Source: Aureimonas ureilytica (GTDB lineage Bacteria; Pseudomonadota; Alphaproteobacteria; Rhizobiales; Rhizobiaceae). Taken from it: a stretch of 64,000 nucleotides of DNA. The first letter of the stretch is position 1, and each line of letters starts with the position of its first letter. Location of the stretch: assembly GCF_001475935.1 (NCBI RefSeq), contig NZ_LDQA01000028.1, positions 300,663 to 364,662 of the forward strand. The letters run 5' to 3'. Of the stretch, positions 17,173 to 25,554 are shown in pieces. A program made the translations under genes and the position numbers. The notes beneath the pieces are model-generated. The model made no database searches. It was given only the letters and a program-made list of their open reading frames with translations, and was not told the DNA's origin.

Positions 17173-18081
17173 GTGGACGCGCTCGCAGCTGACCGCGCCG
17201 CTCTTGGCGGAGCGGTCTCGGCCCCCGCCAAGATCAATCTCGCGCTGCATGTCACCGGGCGGCGCGAGAACGGCTATCACGACCTCGACAGTCTCGTCGT
17301 CTTCGCACGGGACGGCGATCACCTCTCCATCACCCCGGCCGATCAGGATCAGCTGACGATCGAGGGCCCTTTTGCCGCCGGCCTGCCGCTCGATCGCGGC
17401 AATCTCGTTCTGCGCGCGCTGGATCTGGCGCGCTCGCTGGCCGCGCGCGACGGGATCGATCTCCCCCCTGTTCACATCCATCTCCAGAAGAACCTGCCGC
17501 TTTCCTCCGGCATTGGTGGCGGCTCGGCAGACGCGGCGGCGCTTCTGCGCTGGATCGCCGATGCCTATCCCGTGCTGGCGGACGGGCTGTCGGCGGAGTG
17601 TCTGAGCCTCGGGGCCGATGTGCCTATGTGCTGGGCCGGCCGTGCGGCCCGCGTGCGCGGCATAGGCGAAGTCTCGGCCCCGGTCGCGCGCCTCGGCCGG
17701 TTTGCCATGGTCCTGGTGAATTGCGGCACGCCGGTCTCGACGCCGGCGGCTTTCTCCGGCTTGGAGAGGCGCGACAATCCCCCCCTGCCCGCGCTGCCGG
17801 CGGGCGGCTTCACCGATCTTGGGCAGCTCGTCTCCTACCTCCGCGACACGCGAAACGATCTGGAAGCGCCGGCCCTGCGCATCGTGCCCGAGATCGCCGC
17901 CGTGTCCCGCACGCTGGCCGATGAGGGCGCGGCGTTTCAGCGCATGTCCGGCTCGGGGGCCACGGTCTTCGCTCTGTTCGAAAATACAAGCCAGGCGGAT
18001 GCGGCGGCGGCGAGGCTGCGAACGCGCCAGCCGCATTGGTGGGTTGCGGCCACCGAAATCCAGCCGATGGGAGAGGCGTGA
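17173..18081 (+). CDS. ispE: 4-diphosphocytidyl-2-C-methyl-D-erythritol kinase
   Basis: GHMP kinase of the MEP isoprenoid pathway that phosphorylates CDP-ME at the 2-OH. 302 aa from a GTG at 17173, eight bases after the TPR gene. Motifs: SAPAKINLALHV (16-27), the ATP-binding PLSSGIGGGSADAAA (109-123) and the C-terminal MSGSGATVFALF. It lies two genes from the polyprenyl synthase, linking isoprenoid precursor and chain synthesis. Its stop overlaps the moaB start by one base (TGATG). Confidence 0.95.
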   Translation: MDALAADRAALGGAVSAPAKINLALHVTGRRENGYHDLDSLVVFARDGDHLSITPADQDQLTIEGPFAAGLPLDRGNLVLRALDLARSLAARDGIDLPPVHIHLQKNLPLSSGIGGGSADAAALLRWIADAYPVLADGLSAECLSLGADVPMCWAGRAARVRGIGEVSAPVARLGRFAMVLVNCGTPVSTPAAFSGLERRDNPPLPALPAGGFTDLGQLVSYLRDTRNDLEAPALRIVPEIAAVSRTLADEGAAFQRMSGSGATVFALFENTSQADAAAARLRTRQPHWWVAATEIQPMGEA

Positions 18082-18632
18082 TGACATCGCCGGACCGAGA
18101 ATTCCTTCCGCTCGGCATCGCCATTCTCACCGTCTCCGACACGCGAACCCTCGCGGACGACAAGTCGGGCGACACGTTGGTGGCCCGTCTGGAGGAGGCC
18201 GGCCATCGCCTCGCCGCCCGCGCCATCGTACCCGATGATCGCGACGCCATTCGCGACACGGTTCTCGGCTGGTCGCGCGACACGCAGGTGGATGTGGTGA
18301 TCACCACAGGGGGAACCGGATTCACCGGCCGCGACGTGACGCCCGAGGCGCTGGAGCCTATCTTCGAAAAGCGGATGGACGGGTTCTCCGCCGTGTTCCA
18401 CCGTGTCTCCTTCGAGAAGATCGGCGTCTCGACCATCCAGTCCCGTGCGACGGGCGGCGTGGTGAACGCCACGTTCGTCTTCGTTCTGCCGGGCTCCCCC
18501 GGCGCCTGCCGCGACGCTTGGGACCATATTCTAAAAGCCCAGCTCGACTATCGGCACAAGCCCTGCAATTTCGTGGAAATCATGCCGCGTCTGGACGAGC
18601 ATCTGCGGCGCAAGGGCGGCGCGTCAGCCTGA
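18081..18632 (+). CDS. moaB: Molybdopterin adenylyltransferase-type protein MoaB
   Basis: MoaB/MogA-family protein of molybdenum cofactor synthesis, predicted to adenylylate molybdopterin. 183 aa from the ATG at 18081, which shares one base with the ispE stop and has GGGAGAGG upstream. The family signature TTGGTGFTGRDVTPEA is at 75-90, and the FVLPGSPGACRDAW segment is typical. Coupling to ispE is probably positional rather than functional. Confidence 0.93.
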   Translation: MTSPDREFLPLGIAILTVSDTRTLADDKSGDTLVARLEEAGHRLAARAIVPDDRDAIRDTVLGWSRDTQVDVVITTGGTGFTGRDVTPEALEPIFEKRMDGFSAVFHRVSFEKIGVSTIQSRATGGVVNATFVFVLPGSPGACRDAWDHILKAQLDYRHKPCNFVEIMPRLDEHLRRKGGASA

Positions 18633-18648
18633 CGATACCAGGTTCCGT

Positions 18649-19140
18649 CTAGCCCTCGCGATCGGCCAAACGGTCAAGGCCGATGCCTTTGGCAACGCCC
18701 TGCCAAGGGGCGCCCGCCGAGAGGCGCGACATCGCATAGACTTTCGGCACGAGATAAGCGCTTTGACGCGGCGCCAGCCATCGACACCATCCCCTCGCCT
18801 CGCGCGCGGGCAGAACGAAGCGTCCGCCCCGCGGCGTTTTCGCCCGTGACTGATCCTCGCCATGGCGGGCGGCCCGCTCGGGCCAGTTGGCGGGCAGGCG
18901 GTCGCCCGCGCGCATCACGATCAGCCAATCCCCCTTCAGAGCCAGCAGAGTATGGCCCAGCTCCGCGCGGGAGAGGACGGAGCATCCCGCATGGTCGGCC
19001 ACCTTCAGCGCGGCTTCGCCCTGCGGCTCCACCACGACAACCTCGCGCAGCACGCCCTCCACCACCCCCGCCACGAGAGAGGATAGGGTGATGGTCAGGT
19101 CCATCGGCTCGTCGGCATCGAAAACCAGAACGCTCAGCAT
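18649..19140 (-). CDS. Glycosyltransferase family 2-like protein, short
   Basis: 163 aa. The N-terminus MLSVLVFDADEPMDLTITLSSL and the segment LLALKGDWLIVMRAGDRLPANW resemble the start and the DxD-like region of GT-A fold glycosyltransferases, but the usual DxD is replaced by RAGD and the protein is about half of a normal GT2. It may be a reduced or inactive family member. It ends 17 bases from moaB (convergent) and is divergent from the radical SAM gene. The call is mainly from family resemblance, so confidence is moderate. Confidence 0.6.
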   Translation of the reverse strand: MLSVLVFDADEPMDLTITLSSLVAGVVEGVLREVVVVEPQGEAALKVADHAGCSVLSRAELGHTLLALKGDWLIVMRAGDRLPANWPERAARHGEDQSRAKTPRGGRFVLPAREARGWCRWLAPRQSAYLVPKVYAMSRLSAGAPWQGVAKGIGLDRLADREG

Positions 19141-19200
19141 GGCTCATCGCCATAGCCGACACGCGTCGGCGTGACCAGCGATTCAGAGGTTGCGAAGTTT

Positions 19201-19215
19201 GTTCTTGAAATGTTC
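19201..19215. promoter_or_regulatory. Candidate LexA (SOS) box upstream of the radical SAM gene
   Basis: GTTC-N7-GTTC (19201-19204 and 19212-19215, spacer TTGAAAT) matches the alphaproteobacterial LexA operator consensus exactly. It lies 57 bases upstream of the radical SAM start, in the divergent intergenic region, and overlaps a -35-like TTGAAA. Confidence 0.6.
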
Positions 19216-19272
19216 TCAAAGGATGAATAGGACTATGGTCACAACGCGAACAACCGGACGGAAGGTTGTCCC

Positions 19273-20430
19273 ATGCACGAGATCAACACCGCCGATCGCA
19301 TCGCCTTCTCGCAGCGCGACGGCATCGACATGGCCCAGCATGTGGTGGCTCAGTCCGGTCTGCGCATCGGGTTCGAGCGGCGGCGCGGCCGCGCGGCGGG
19401 CCTGAACCCGACAGGACGTTTCGAGCCCTTCGCGCGCTCGGCCTTCGATGACGGCTGGTCCTCGCTGGACGAGTTGCCGAGCCTCAAGACCGAGGTGCAG
19501 ACCGAGATGGCGCGCAGCGTCATCACGCGCAATTCCTCGCCCGACATCTCCTTCGATCGCTCGGTTAACCCCTATCGCGGCTGCGAGCACGGCTGCATCT
19601 ACTGCTTCGCGCGGCCGACGCACAGCTATGTCGGCCTGTCGCCGGGGCTTGATTTCGAGACCAAGCTCTTCGCCAAGCCGAACGCGGCGGAACTTCTGGA
19701 AGAAGAGATCGCCAAGACCGGCTACGAGGTCAGGCCGATCGCCATCGGCACCAACACCGATCCTTATCAGCCGATCGAGCGCGAACGCCGGATCATGCGG
19801 CAGATGCTGGAAGTGTTGGAGGCGGCCAACCATCCGGTCGGCATCGTCACCAAGTCAGCGCTCGTGCTGCGCGATCTCGACATCCTCTCGCGCATGGCCG
19901 CGAAGGGACTGGCCAAGGTGGCCGTATCGATCACGACGCTGGATCGGCGTCTGGCCCGCACCATGGAGCCTCGCGCGGCGACGCCCACAAAGCGGCTGGA
20001 AGCCGTACGCGAGCTGACCAAGGCCGGCATTCCCACCATGGTGATGACCGCGCCGATCATTCCGGGCCTGACGGATTCGGAGATCGAGCGGCTGCTGGAA
20101 GCCGCTTCGGAGGCCGGGGCGCGGGAAGTCGGCTATGTGCTTCTGCGCCTGCCGCTGGAGGTCGCGCCCCTCTTCAAGGATTGGCTGCTTCAGCACTATC
20201 CCGACAGGTATCGCCACGTCTTGTCTCTGTTGCGCTCCATGCGCGGCGGTAAGGATTACGATCCCGAATGGGGCAAGCGGATGACCGGCGGCGGCCCCTA
20301 TGCCACGCAGATCAAGCATCGGTTCGAGATGGCGGCCCGGCGCTTCCATCTCAACCTCGAACGCACGCAATTGCGCACCGATCTGTTCAAGGCGCCGAAG
20401 GGTGCCGGTGTTCAACTGTCCTTGCTGTAA
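19273..20430 (+). CDS. PA0069-family radical SAM protein (spore photoproduct lyase-like)
   Basis: 385 aa. Radical SAM core with the [4Fe-4S] ligands Cys104, Cys108 and Cys111 in RGCEHGCIYC (CxxxCxxC), followed by the characteristic ARPTHSYVGLSPGLDFETKL stretch. The PA0069/Rv2578c family is related to spore photoproduct lyase; its reaction is unknown. The ATG at 19273 follows GGAAGG. A GTTC-N7-GTTC LexA-type box 57 bases upstream suggests DNA-damage induction, which would fit a repair role. No recognised partner gene is adjacent. Confidence 0.9.
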   Translation: MHEINTADRIAFSQRDGIDMAQHVVAQSGLRIGFERRRGRAAGLNPTGRFEPFARSAFDDGWSSLDELPSLKTEVQTEMARSVITRNSSPDISFDRSVNPYRGCEHGCIYCFARPTHSYVGLSPGLDFETKLFAKPNAAELLEEEIAKTGYEVRPIAIGTNTDPYQPIERERRIMRQMLEVLEAANHPVGIVTKSALVLRDLDILSRMAAKGLAKVAVSITTLDRRLARTMEPRAATPTKRLEAVRELTKAGIPTMVMTAPIIPGLTDSEIERLLEAASEAGAREVGYVLLRLPLEVAPLFKDWLLQHYPDRYRHVLSLLRSMRGGKDYDPEWGKRMTGGGPYATQIKHRFEMAARRFHLNLERTQLRTDLFKAPKGAGVQLSLL

Positions 20431-20641
20431 GGCTCGCGCCGTCTGAGCATTTGCGTGGGCCGGCGTCCTACGCCAACCGCTCGGCGACAGCAGACCGCGC
20501 CAGAGCTTCAATCCCCATCGGCGCTCCGGTGCATCCGGAACGGCCTTGAAGCCAGAGCCCATCTTCCGGCGTATGTTCCCGACGCCGGATCGCTCGTGCA
20601 CCATCCGCACCATGGTTCGCGAGCTTGAGGAGGATCGGAGA

Positions 20642-21331
20642 ATGAGCGAGTCTCGCCGCACCATGGCTCGCCGTTCCTCCGATTCTCCCTCCTTATCCTC
20701 CCCTCGCCCGGCGCGCACCAAGCCGCCCGGCCCCGACTTCTCGCGCGAAGCCGCATGGCATCAGGGTGGTGGTGGCCGGATCGCCGGCGTGGACGAGGCC
20801 GGTCGTGGCCCTCTGGCCGGCCCCGTCGTCGCGGCGGCCGTGGTTCTCCGGCCTGATCGCATCCCGGCTGGTCTCGACGATTCCAAGAAGCTCGGCGCCA
20901 GGCAGCGTGAACAGCTTTTCGAAGCCATTCTCGCGGATGCCGAAGTGGGCATCGGAACGGCCAGCGCCGCCGAGATCGACCGCGTGAACATCCGCCAGGC
21001 GACATTCCTCGCGATGCGGCGCGCGGTCTCGGCGCTCGCTTACGAGCCGGACCATGTTCTGGTGGACGGGCGGGACATTCCCACCGGCTGCCTGGTCCCC
21101 GCGACGGCTTTGATCGGTGGGGACGCGCTGTGCCTGTCCATTGCGGCCGCCTCCATCGTCGCCAAGGTGACGCGAGATCGGATCATGACGGAGCTTTGCA
21201 TCGCCGACCCGCGCTACGGGTTTCGCCAGCATATGGGCTACCCCACGGCCGCTCACGTCGAAGCGCTCAAAGTCCACGGCCCAGGGCCGCATCATCGCAG
21301 AACCTTCGGCCCCGTCCGAGCGCTCCTGTAA
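20642..21331 (+). CDS. rnhB: Ribonuclease HII
   Basis: Removes ribonucleotides from DNA and RNA from RNA-DNA hybrids. 229 aa from the ATG at 20642, which has a strong GGAGGATCGGAG site just upstream; further in-frame starts back to 20546 are less likely. A basic, Ser/Pro-rich tail (1-45) precedes the catalytic core with GVDEAGRGPLAGP (Asp51, Glu52) and VDGRD (Asp142), plus the SIAAASIVAKVTRD motif. It lies downstream of the radical SAM gene with a gap of about 210 bases in which I see nothing specific. Confidence 0.95.
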   Translation: MSESRRTMARRSSDSPSLSSPRPARTKPPGPDFSREAAWHQGGGGRIAGVDEAGRGPLAGPVVAAAVVLRPDRIPAGLDDSKKLGARQREQLFEAILADAEVGIGTASAAEIDRVNIRQATFLAMRRAVSALAYEPDHVLVDGRDIPTGCLVPATALIGGDALCLSIAAASIVAKVTRDRIMTELCIADPRYGFRQHMGYPTAAHVEALKVHGPGPHHRRTFGPVRALL

Positions 21332-21420
21332 AGCGAAGGGCTTCGCAGCGTCCTGCAATATTGGCGCGGACTCTAGTGAACGGCTCACCCATCCGAGCCG
21401 CACCGCAAGGTGACCGCAAT

Positions 21421-21447
21421 AAAAAAGGTCGGCTCGCGCCGACCTTT
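21421..21447. terminator. Bidirectional terminator between rnhB and atpF
   Basis: Perfect stem AAGGTCGGC/GCCGACCTT (21425-21433 with 21438-21446), loop TCGC, with six A residues on the left (T-run for the minus-strand atp operon) and TTT on the right. It ends the F0 operon and possibly rnhB. Confidence 0.8.
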
Positions 21448-21474
21448 GGAGTCATTCGATCTGTGCGGACAGCG

Positions 21475-21957
21475 TCAATTGAGACGGCGGCGGACTTCCG
21501 CGATCGACTGGTCGATGACGCGGGGGTCGGCGGCGACGTTGCGCTCCACCATCAGCTGCGTGGCGGCGTCGATCGCGATGTTGACGGCGCGGGCACGAAC
21601 CTCGGAAACGGCTTCGGCTTCCGCCTGGGCGATCTTCTGCTCGGCGACCTGCGTGCGGCGAGCGACATACTCCTCGCTCTTGACGCGAGCTTCGTTGACG
21701 ATGGCGTCGGCTTCGCGCTGCGCCATGGCGAGGATGTCCTGCGCCTCGGCCTCGGCCTCGCGGCGGCGGCGCTGGTATTCGGCAAGCTGCTGCTTGGCCT
21801 CTTCCTTGAGCTGACGTGCTTCGTCGATCTCATTGCGGATCTGCGCGGCGCGCTTGTCGAGCGCCTTCGTCATCATCGCCGGCGCGCCCAGATACATGAC
21901 GAGCGCAAGGAACAGGATCAGGCCGACAAGAGCCCAGAACGTATTGTCGAAAGCCAT
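21475..21957 (-). CDS. atpF: ATP synthase F0 subunit b
   Basis: Peripheral-stalk subunit that holds the F1 head against rotation. 160 aa: an N-terminal membrane helix (about 5-22, FWALVGLILFLALVMYLG) followed by a long charged coiled coil (LKEEAKQQLAEYQRRRREAEAE). It lies 12 bases after the b' gene and is the last gene of the F0 operon, before a terminator. With the b' paralogue it forms a heterodimeric stalk, as in other alphaproteobacteria. Confidence 0.94.
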   Translation of the reverse strand: MAFDNTFWALVGLILFLALVMYLGAPAMMTKALDKRAAQIRNEIDEARQLKEEAKQQLAEYQRRRREAEAEAQDILAMAQREADAIVNEARVKSEEYVARRTQVAEQKIAQAEAEAVSEVRARAVNIAIDAATQLMVERNVAADPRVIDQSIAEVRRRLN

Positions 21958-21969
21958 GACGACGCCCTC

Positions 21970-22578
21970 TTAGGAACGAACGGAACGGACGGCGCGCGCG
22001 ACGTCCTCGCGAGACACGTTCAGGCCGGCCAGATCGGTCAGGATCGCCTCGGCGGCGTCTTCCGCGATCGTATCGACCTCGGCGAGTGCGCGGACCTTCA
22101 CCTCTTCGATGCGCGCCTGAGCCGCACTCAAACGGGAATCGAGATCGGCCTCGATCGTCTTGCGCTGCGCATCGGCGTCGGCGCGAGCCGTGTCGCGGGC
22201 CTCGGTCGCAATGCGCGTGGAATTCTTGCGAGCGGACGCGAGTTCCTGCTCATAGGCGGCCTGCGCCTCGTCGGCGTCGGCCTGCATACGTTCGGCGGCC
22301 TGGAGATCCAGAGCGATCCGGTCGCGGCGATTCTCCAGAACGGTGGAGATGCGCGGCACGATCGTCTTCGAGATGACGTAGTAGAACACGCCGAACGTGA
22401 TCGCGAGCCACAGGATCTGGGACGCGAAGAATTCGGGATTCATCGGCGGGAAGCCGGCTTCCTCGTGGTGGCCGGGATCGACTGCGATCGCTTCGCCGGT
22501 CGGCGGAACGGGGGTTTCCATCAGGGTCGGACCTGCATCTGGGGATTGGACCTGGGCTAATGCCTGAGTGACGAACAT
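21970..22578 (-). CDS. atpG: ATP synthase F0 subunit b'
   Basis: Divergent second b-type stalk subunit. 202 aa from the ATG at 22576-22578 (MFVTQALAQ). An N-terminal soluble extension rich in Pro/Glu (about 10-45) precedes the membrane helix (about 50-70, SQILWLAITFGVFYYVIS) and a coiled-coil stalk. It lies between atpE and atpF; a strong U-less hairpin occupies the atpE-b' gap. The symbols atpG and atpF2 are both used for this subunit. Confidence 0.92.
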   Translation of the reverse strand: MFVTQALAQVQSPDAGPTLMETPVPPTGEAIAVDPGHHEEAGFPPMNPEFFASQILWLAITFGVFYYVISKTIVPRISTVLENRRDRIALDLQAAERMQADADEAQAAYEQELASARKNSTRIATEARDTARADADAQRKTIEADLDSRLSAAQARIEEVKVRALAEVDTIAEDAAEAILTDLAGLNVSREDVARAVRSVRS

Positions 22579-22600
22579 GTCGGACTCCGATGATACGGGT

Positions 22601-22626
22601 CCGGCCGCCCCAGCAGGGGCGGCCGG
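22601..22626 (-). promoter_or_regulatory. Intercistronic hairpin after atpE
   Basis: Perfect 11-bp stem (22601-22611 with 22616-22626, CCGGCCGCCCC/GGGGCGGCCGG) with a 4-nt loop and no T-run on either side. It sits between the atpE stop and the b' start, so it is more likely an mRNA 3'-end stabiliser or processing site than a terminator. Confidence 0.6.
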
Positions 22627-22651
22627 CTGCACAATCCCTTGAAGCGCGTGC

Positions 22652-22876
22652 TTAGACGAAGAGCAGCAGGAGCGCGATCAGGAGCGAGAAAATGCCGAGA
22701 GCTTCCGTCACGGCGAAGCCGAACACGAGACGGCCGAACTGGCCATCAGCAGCCGACGGGTTGCGCAGGGCACCCGAGAGGAAGCTCGAGAAGATGTTGC
22801 CGAGCGCGAGAGCGGTGCCGGCCATGCCGAAGCAAGCGAGACCAGCGCCGATGTAACGTGCAGCTTCCGCGTCCAT
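22652..22876 (-). CDS. atpE: ATP synthase F0 subunit c
   Basis: Proton-carrying ring subunit. 74 aa, two membrane helices joined by the polar loop RNPSAADGQ (38-46). The ion-binding carboxylate is Glu58 in AVTEALG, and the Gly/Ala-rich first helix is typical. It lies between atpB and the b' gene and is followed by a strong intercistronic hairpin. Confidence 0.97.
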   Translation of the reverse strand: MDAEAARYIGAGLACFGMAGTALALGNIFSSFLSGALRNPSAADGQFGRLVFGFAVTEALGIFSLLIALLLLFV

Positions 22877-22948
22877 GGAGAACTCCTTTGGTTGGATCGT
22901 GCGGGGGTAGGATTCGCAGGCCTGAGCGACCGCGAAAGGACGGAGCGG

Positions 22949-23698
22949 TCAGTGGTGAACGTGAACCGCGTCGTTGAGGTACATGCAGGTCAGGATCGCG
23001 AAGACGTAAGCCTGCAGGAAGGCGACAAGGAATTCGAGCGCGGTGATGCCGACCGTCATCAGCATCGGCAGAAGCGCGCCGACGACGCCGACGGCACCGA
23101 GGCTTCCCATGGAAACCACGAAACCGGCGAAGACCTTGAGCGTGATATGCCCCGCCAGCATGTTGGCGAAGAGACGAACCGAGAGCGAGATCGGGCGCGA
23201 CAGGAACGAGATGACCTCGATCAGCACCACGAAGGGCAGAACGGCGCCCGGAACGCCCGACGGTACGAAGACCTTGAACCAGCCGAGGCCGTTATGGCGA
23301 ATGCCGTAGACGACGACGGTTCCGATCACGAGCAACGCCAGGGCGAAGGTCACGATCAGATGGCTGGTGACGGTGAAGAAATAGGGGAACATCCCGATCA
23401 GGTTGGCCGTCAGGATGAACAGGAACAGCGAGAACACGAAGGGGAAGAACTGCATTCCGTGCGAGCCTGTGGCGTCGCGCAGCATCTTCGCGATGAACTC
23501 GTAGGAGAGCTCGGAGACCGACTGGGCCCGGTTCGGAACGAGACCGCGACCACGCGTCGACCAATACAGGAAGCCGGTCGCGACGGCGACGGTCGCCACC
23601 ATGAACAGCGACGAGTTGGTGAACGACAGATCAAGGCCGCCGATCTCGATCGGAACGAGCCGAGAAATCTGGAACTGGTGAAGCGGATCGTTCGCCAA
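22949..23698 (-). CDS. atpB: ATP synthase F0 subunit a
   Basis: Membrane stator with the two proton half-channels. About 249 aa from a TTG at 23696-23698 (read as [10 protein letters not shown]), chosen because it matches the usual family N-terminus and has GAGGA ten bases upstream; an ATG at 23744-23746 would add 16 residues. Five to six membrane helices are visible; the essential Arg lies in the [17 protein letters not shown] stretch and the last helix includes [17 protein letters not shown]. It is preceded by atpI and followed by atpE. Confidence 0.92.
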   Translation of the reverse strand: MANDPLHQFQISRLVPIEIGGLDLSFTNSSLFMVATVAVATGFLYWSTRGRGLVPNRAQSVSELSYEFIAKMLRDATGSHGMQFFPFVFSLFLFILTANLIGMFPYFFTVTSHLIVTFALALLVIGTVVVYGIRHNGLGWFKVFVPSGVPGAVLPFVVLIEVISFLSRPISLSVRLFANMLAGHITLKVFAGFVVSMGSLGAVGVVGALLPMLMTVGITALEFLVAFLQAYVFAILTCMYLNDAVHVHH

Positions 23699-23816
23699 AA
23701 CGTCTGGTCCTCTTAATGCGGAGCCCTTTGAGAGCGCCACTGCCATAGCGTCCCGTTCCGCGCTTCGCAACTCCCTGACGTCGAATTGCACCTGTCCTTT
23801 CCGAACGATCTCTCGT

Positions 23817-24173
23817 TCAGGCTCCGGGAGGAGGCCCTGTTTCGCCCTGCGCCGAGCGAACCACGTTGAGAACACCGGCCGCAAAGCCCAGCATCAGGAA
23901 GATGATGAGCCCAAACGGCGTGGTGCCGAAAAATCGATCGATCCCGTATCCGATCGCCCCGCCGACCATGATGCCGGCAATGAATTCGCTCGCGATCTTC
24001 AGGCCTTTCGCCATGCCCTGCATGCTCGCCTGGCCCTGTTCGGGCACGGGCTCTTCGGCGGTCGCCGCCTTCAACTTGGCGATCCGCTCCTGCAGCTTGC
24101 GGTGATCTGCGGCCAGTTCCGCGTCGCTTCGGGAATGGGGATCGCTCATCGACATCGGTTCCACAGGGCGCAT
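23817..24173 (-). CDS. atpI: AtpI-family F0 assembly protein
   Basis: First gene of the F0 operon; AtpI proteins assist c-ring assembly or Mg2+ supply. 118 aa from the ATG at 24171-24173, which follows AAGGAAACG; an internal ATG nine codons later is possible. A charged N-terminal coil ([16 protein letters not shown]) precedes two membrane helices (about 62-80 and 88-106, with [16 protein letters not shown] between). Confidence 0.9.
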   Translation of the reverse strand: MRPVEPMSMSDPHSRSDAELAADHRKLQERIAKLKAATAEEPVPEQGQASMQGMAKGLKIASEFIAGIMVGGAIGYGIDRFFGTTPFGLIIFLMLGFAAGVLNVVRSAQGETGPPPGA

Positions 24174-24287
24174 CGTTTCCTTCCGGAAGTGGCGAAACGA
24201 AGGCGGTTCAAGTTTGCGTGTTCACCGAGCTTCCCGGCGCGCGTCTCTCGAACATAAGCATTCTCACGCTGAAACGAAGAGGGCTGG

Positions 24288-25424
24288 CTAGCGCCAGCCC
24301 CCACCGAAGGTCCGGTAGAAGATGTGAAGGCCGATCTTGTCGACCTTCTCCATCGTCTTTGCCCAGCGCGGGTGGACATAGGTTGCGTGGTAATGCGTGG
24401 CCGAGCCGACTTCGGGGAGCCAGATTTCGCCGTTCGTCGTCTGGCGAGCGATTCGCTCGGCCAGCGCGTAGGCGGGCTTGTTCCAGATGATGTCCTTCAC
24501 CCCATCGCAGGCAAAGGAGAACTGGCAGCGACCGAACCAGTCCTGATTCTGATACACGACGCCGCAGATCGTCTTGGGATAGGCCGGATTGCGGACCCGG
24601 TTGAGCACGACCTGCGCAACGGCGGCCTGCCCCTTCTCGGTTTCGCCGCGCGCTTCGAAATAGATCGCCGTCGCCAGACAGGTCTGTTCGGAGGGCGTGG
24701 TGGCGGAGGCCGGCAGCGGCGTCGCCACCCAGGAATGGTCGTTCTCGCCCTTGGGCGGCACGAAGCCGCGCGAAGGGCCGAGAACGGCGTCGAACAGGCT
24801 GGCCAAGGCGGGGCGATCGGTTCCCGCATAGGCGGCCGCGGACGAAACGGAGGCAGGGCTGTTTCGTGCGGGCGCGGCAAGCGCAGCCAGCGCCACGTTG
24901 GCGCGCTCACCCTTTGCCGCCCTCCCCTGCCCTCCCCGCTTGAGCGAGGCCGGCGCGGCGAAGCTCGCGGCGATCTGAATCGGGGCCATATCGGCCGGCA
25001 GCTTCGCCAGCGCTTCGCGGATCGTTTCGTCCCCCTTCGCGAGGCCAGGCCGCAGAAGGCTGGTGACGCTGCCGATCTGGCCGGCGGCGAATTTGGGCTG
25101 CACGGGCGGCAGGGGCGCGGCGGCGACGCGCCCGCCCTTGTCCGCGACCACGCGGCGGTTGGGGTCCTGAACATAGAGCGCATCGCCAGAGCCGGACGGC
25201 GGCAGGACAGCCAGCGCATGAGCCAGGGCGGCAGGCACGGGAACGGGCGACACCAAAGCAGCCAGATCGCCCAGCGGCGCGGGCGTCGGCGATAGGGCGA
25301 GCGAAGGAAAGATCGGCGCGAAGGCGAGGCTCAGCACTGACGACGCGACCACGCGGCGCAAAGCCAAGCGGCGGCGTGCGGCAGGCGCGAGGCGACGCTT
25401 GCGCGGTCGGACGTCAGGGGCCAT
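24288..25424 (-). CDS. SleB-like cell wall hydrolase
   Basis: 378 aa from the ATG at 25422-25424. A very basic N-terminus precedes a signal/anchor helix (about 23-45), then a long Ala/Pro-rich region. The C-terminal 130 residues form a Hydrolase_2 (SleB/CwlJ) domain: TCLATAIYFEARGE with catalytic Glu, AVAQVVLNRV, CGVVYQ and the ATHYHATYVHPRW motif. Predicted to cut peptidoglycan. A TTG at 25455-25460 close to AGGAGA is an alternative start. A hairpin (24281-24300) overlaps the 3' end. An ATTAACC dyad lies just upstream. Confidence 0.88.
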   Translation of the reverse strand: MAPDVRPRKRRLAPAARRRLALRRVVASSVLSLAFAPIFPSLALSPTPAPLGDLAALVSPVPVPAALAHALAVLPPSGSGDALYVQDPNRRVVADKGGRVAAAPLPPVQPKFAAGQIGSVTSLLRPGLAKGDETIREALAKLPADMAPIQIAASFAAPASLKRGGQGRAAKGERANVALAALAAPARNSPASVSSAAAYAGTDRPALASLFDAVLGPSRGFVPPKGENDHSWVATPLPASATTPSEQTCLATAIYFEARGETEKGQAAVAQVVLNRVRNPAYPKTICGVVYQNQDWFGRCQFSFACDGVKDIIWNKPAYALAERIARQTTNGEIWLPEVGSATHYHATYVHPRWAKTMEKVDKIGLHIFYRTFGGGWR

Positions 25425-25466
25425 CGTCGGTTTCCCGAAGGTTTCAGGGATAACCAACAATCTCCT

Positions 25467-25489
25467 ATTAACCTTAGTGAGTGGTTAAT
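25467..25489. promoter_or_regulatory. Dyad upstream of the SleB-like gene
   Basis: Perfect inverted repeat ATTAACC-N9-GGTTAAT. Each arm contains TTAACC, the half-site recognised by CtrA in other alphaproteobacteria. It lies 42 bases before the chosen ATG of the hydrolase gene. Confidence 0.4.
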
Positions 25490-25554
25490 GGCGGACATGA
25501 GGGAGCAGAGAGCGCCTTACCAACGCCCTCTGCCCTTTTAACGTCGAGCGACCC

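Noticed and set aside
24281..24300. Hairpin overlapping the end of the SleB-like gene considered as a terminator
   Set aside because: The stem is good but overlaps the coding end and lacks a clear T-run on the minus strand.
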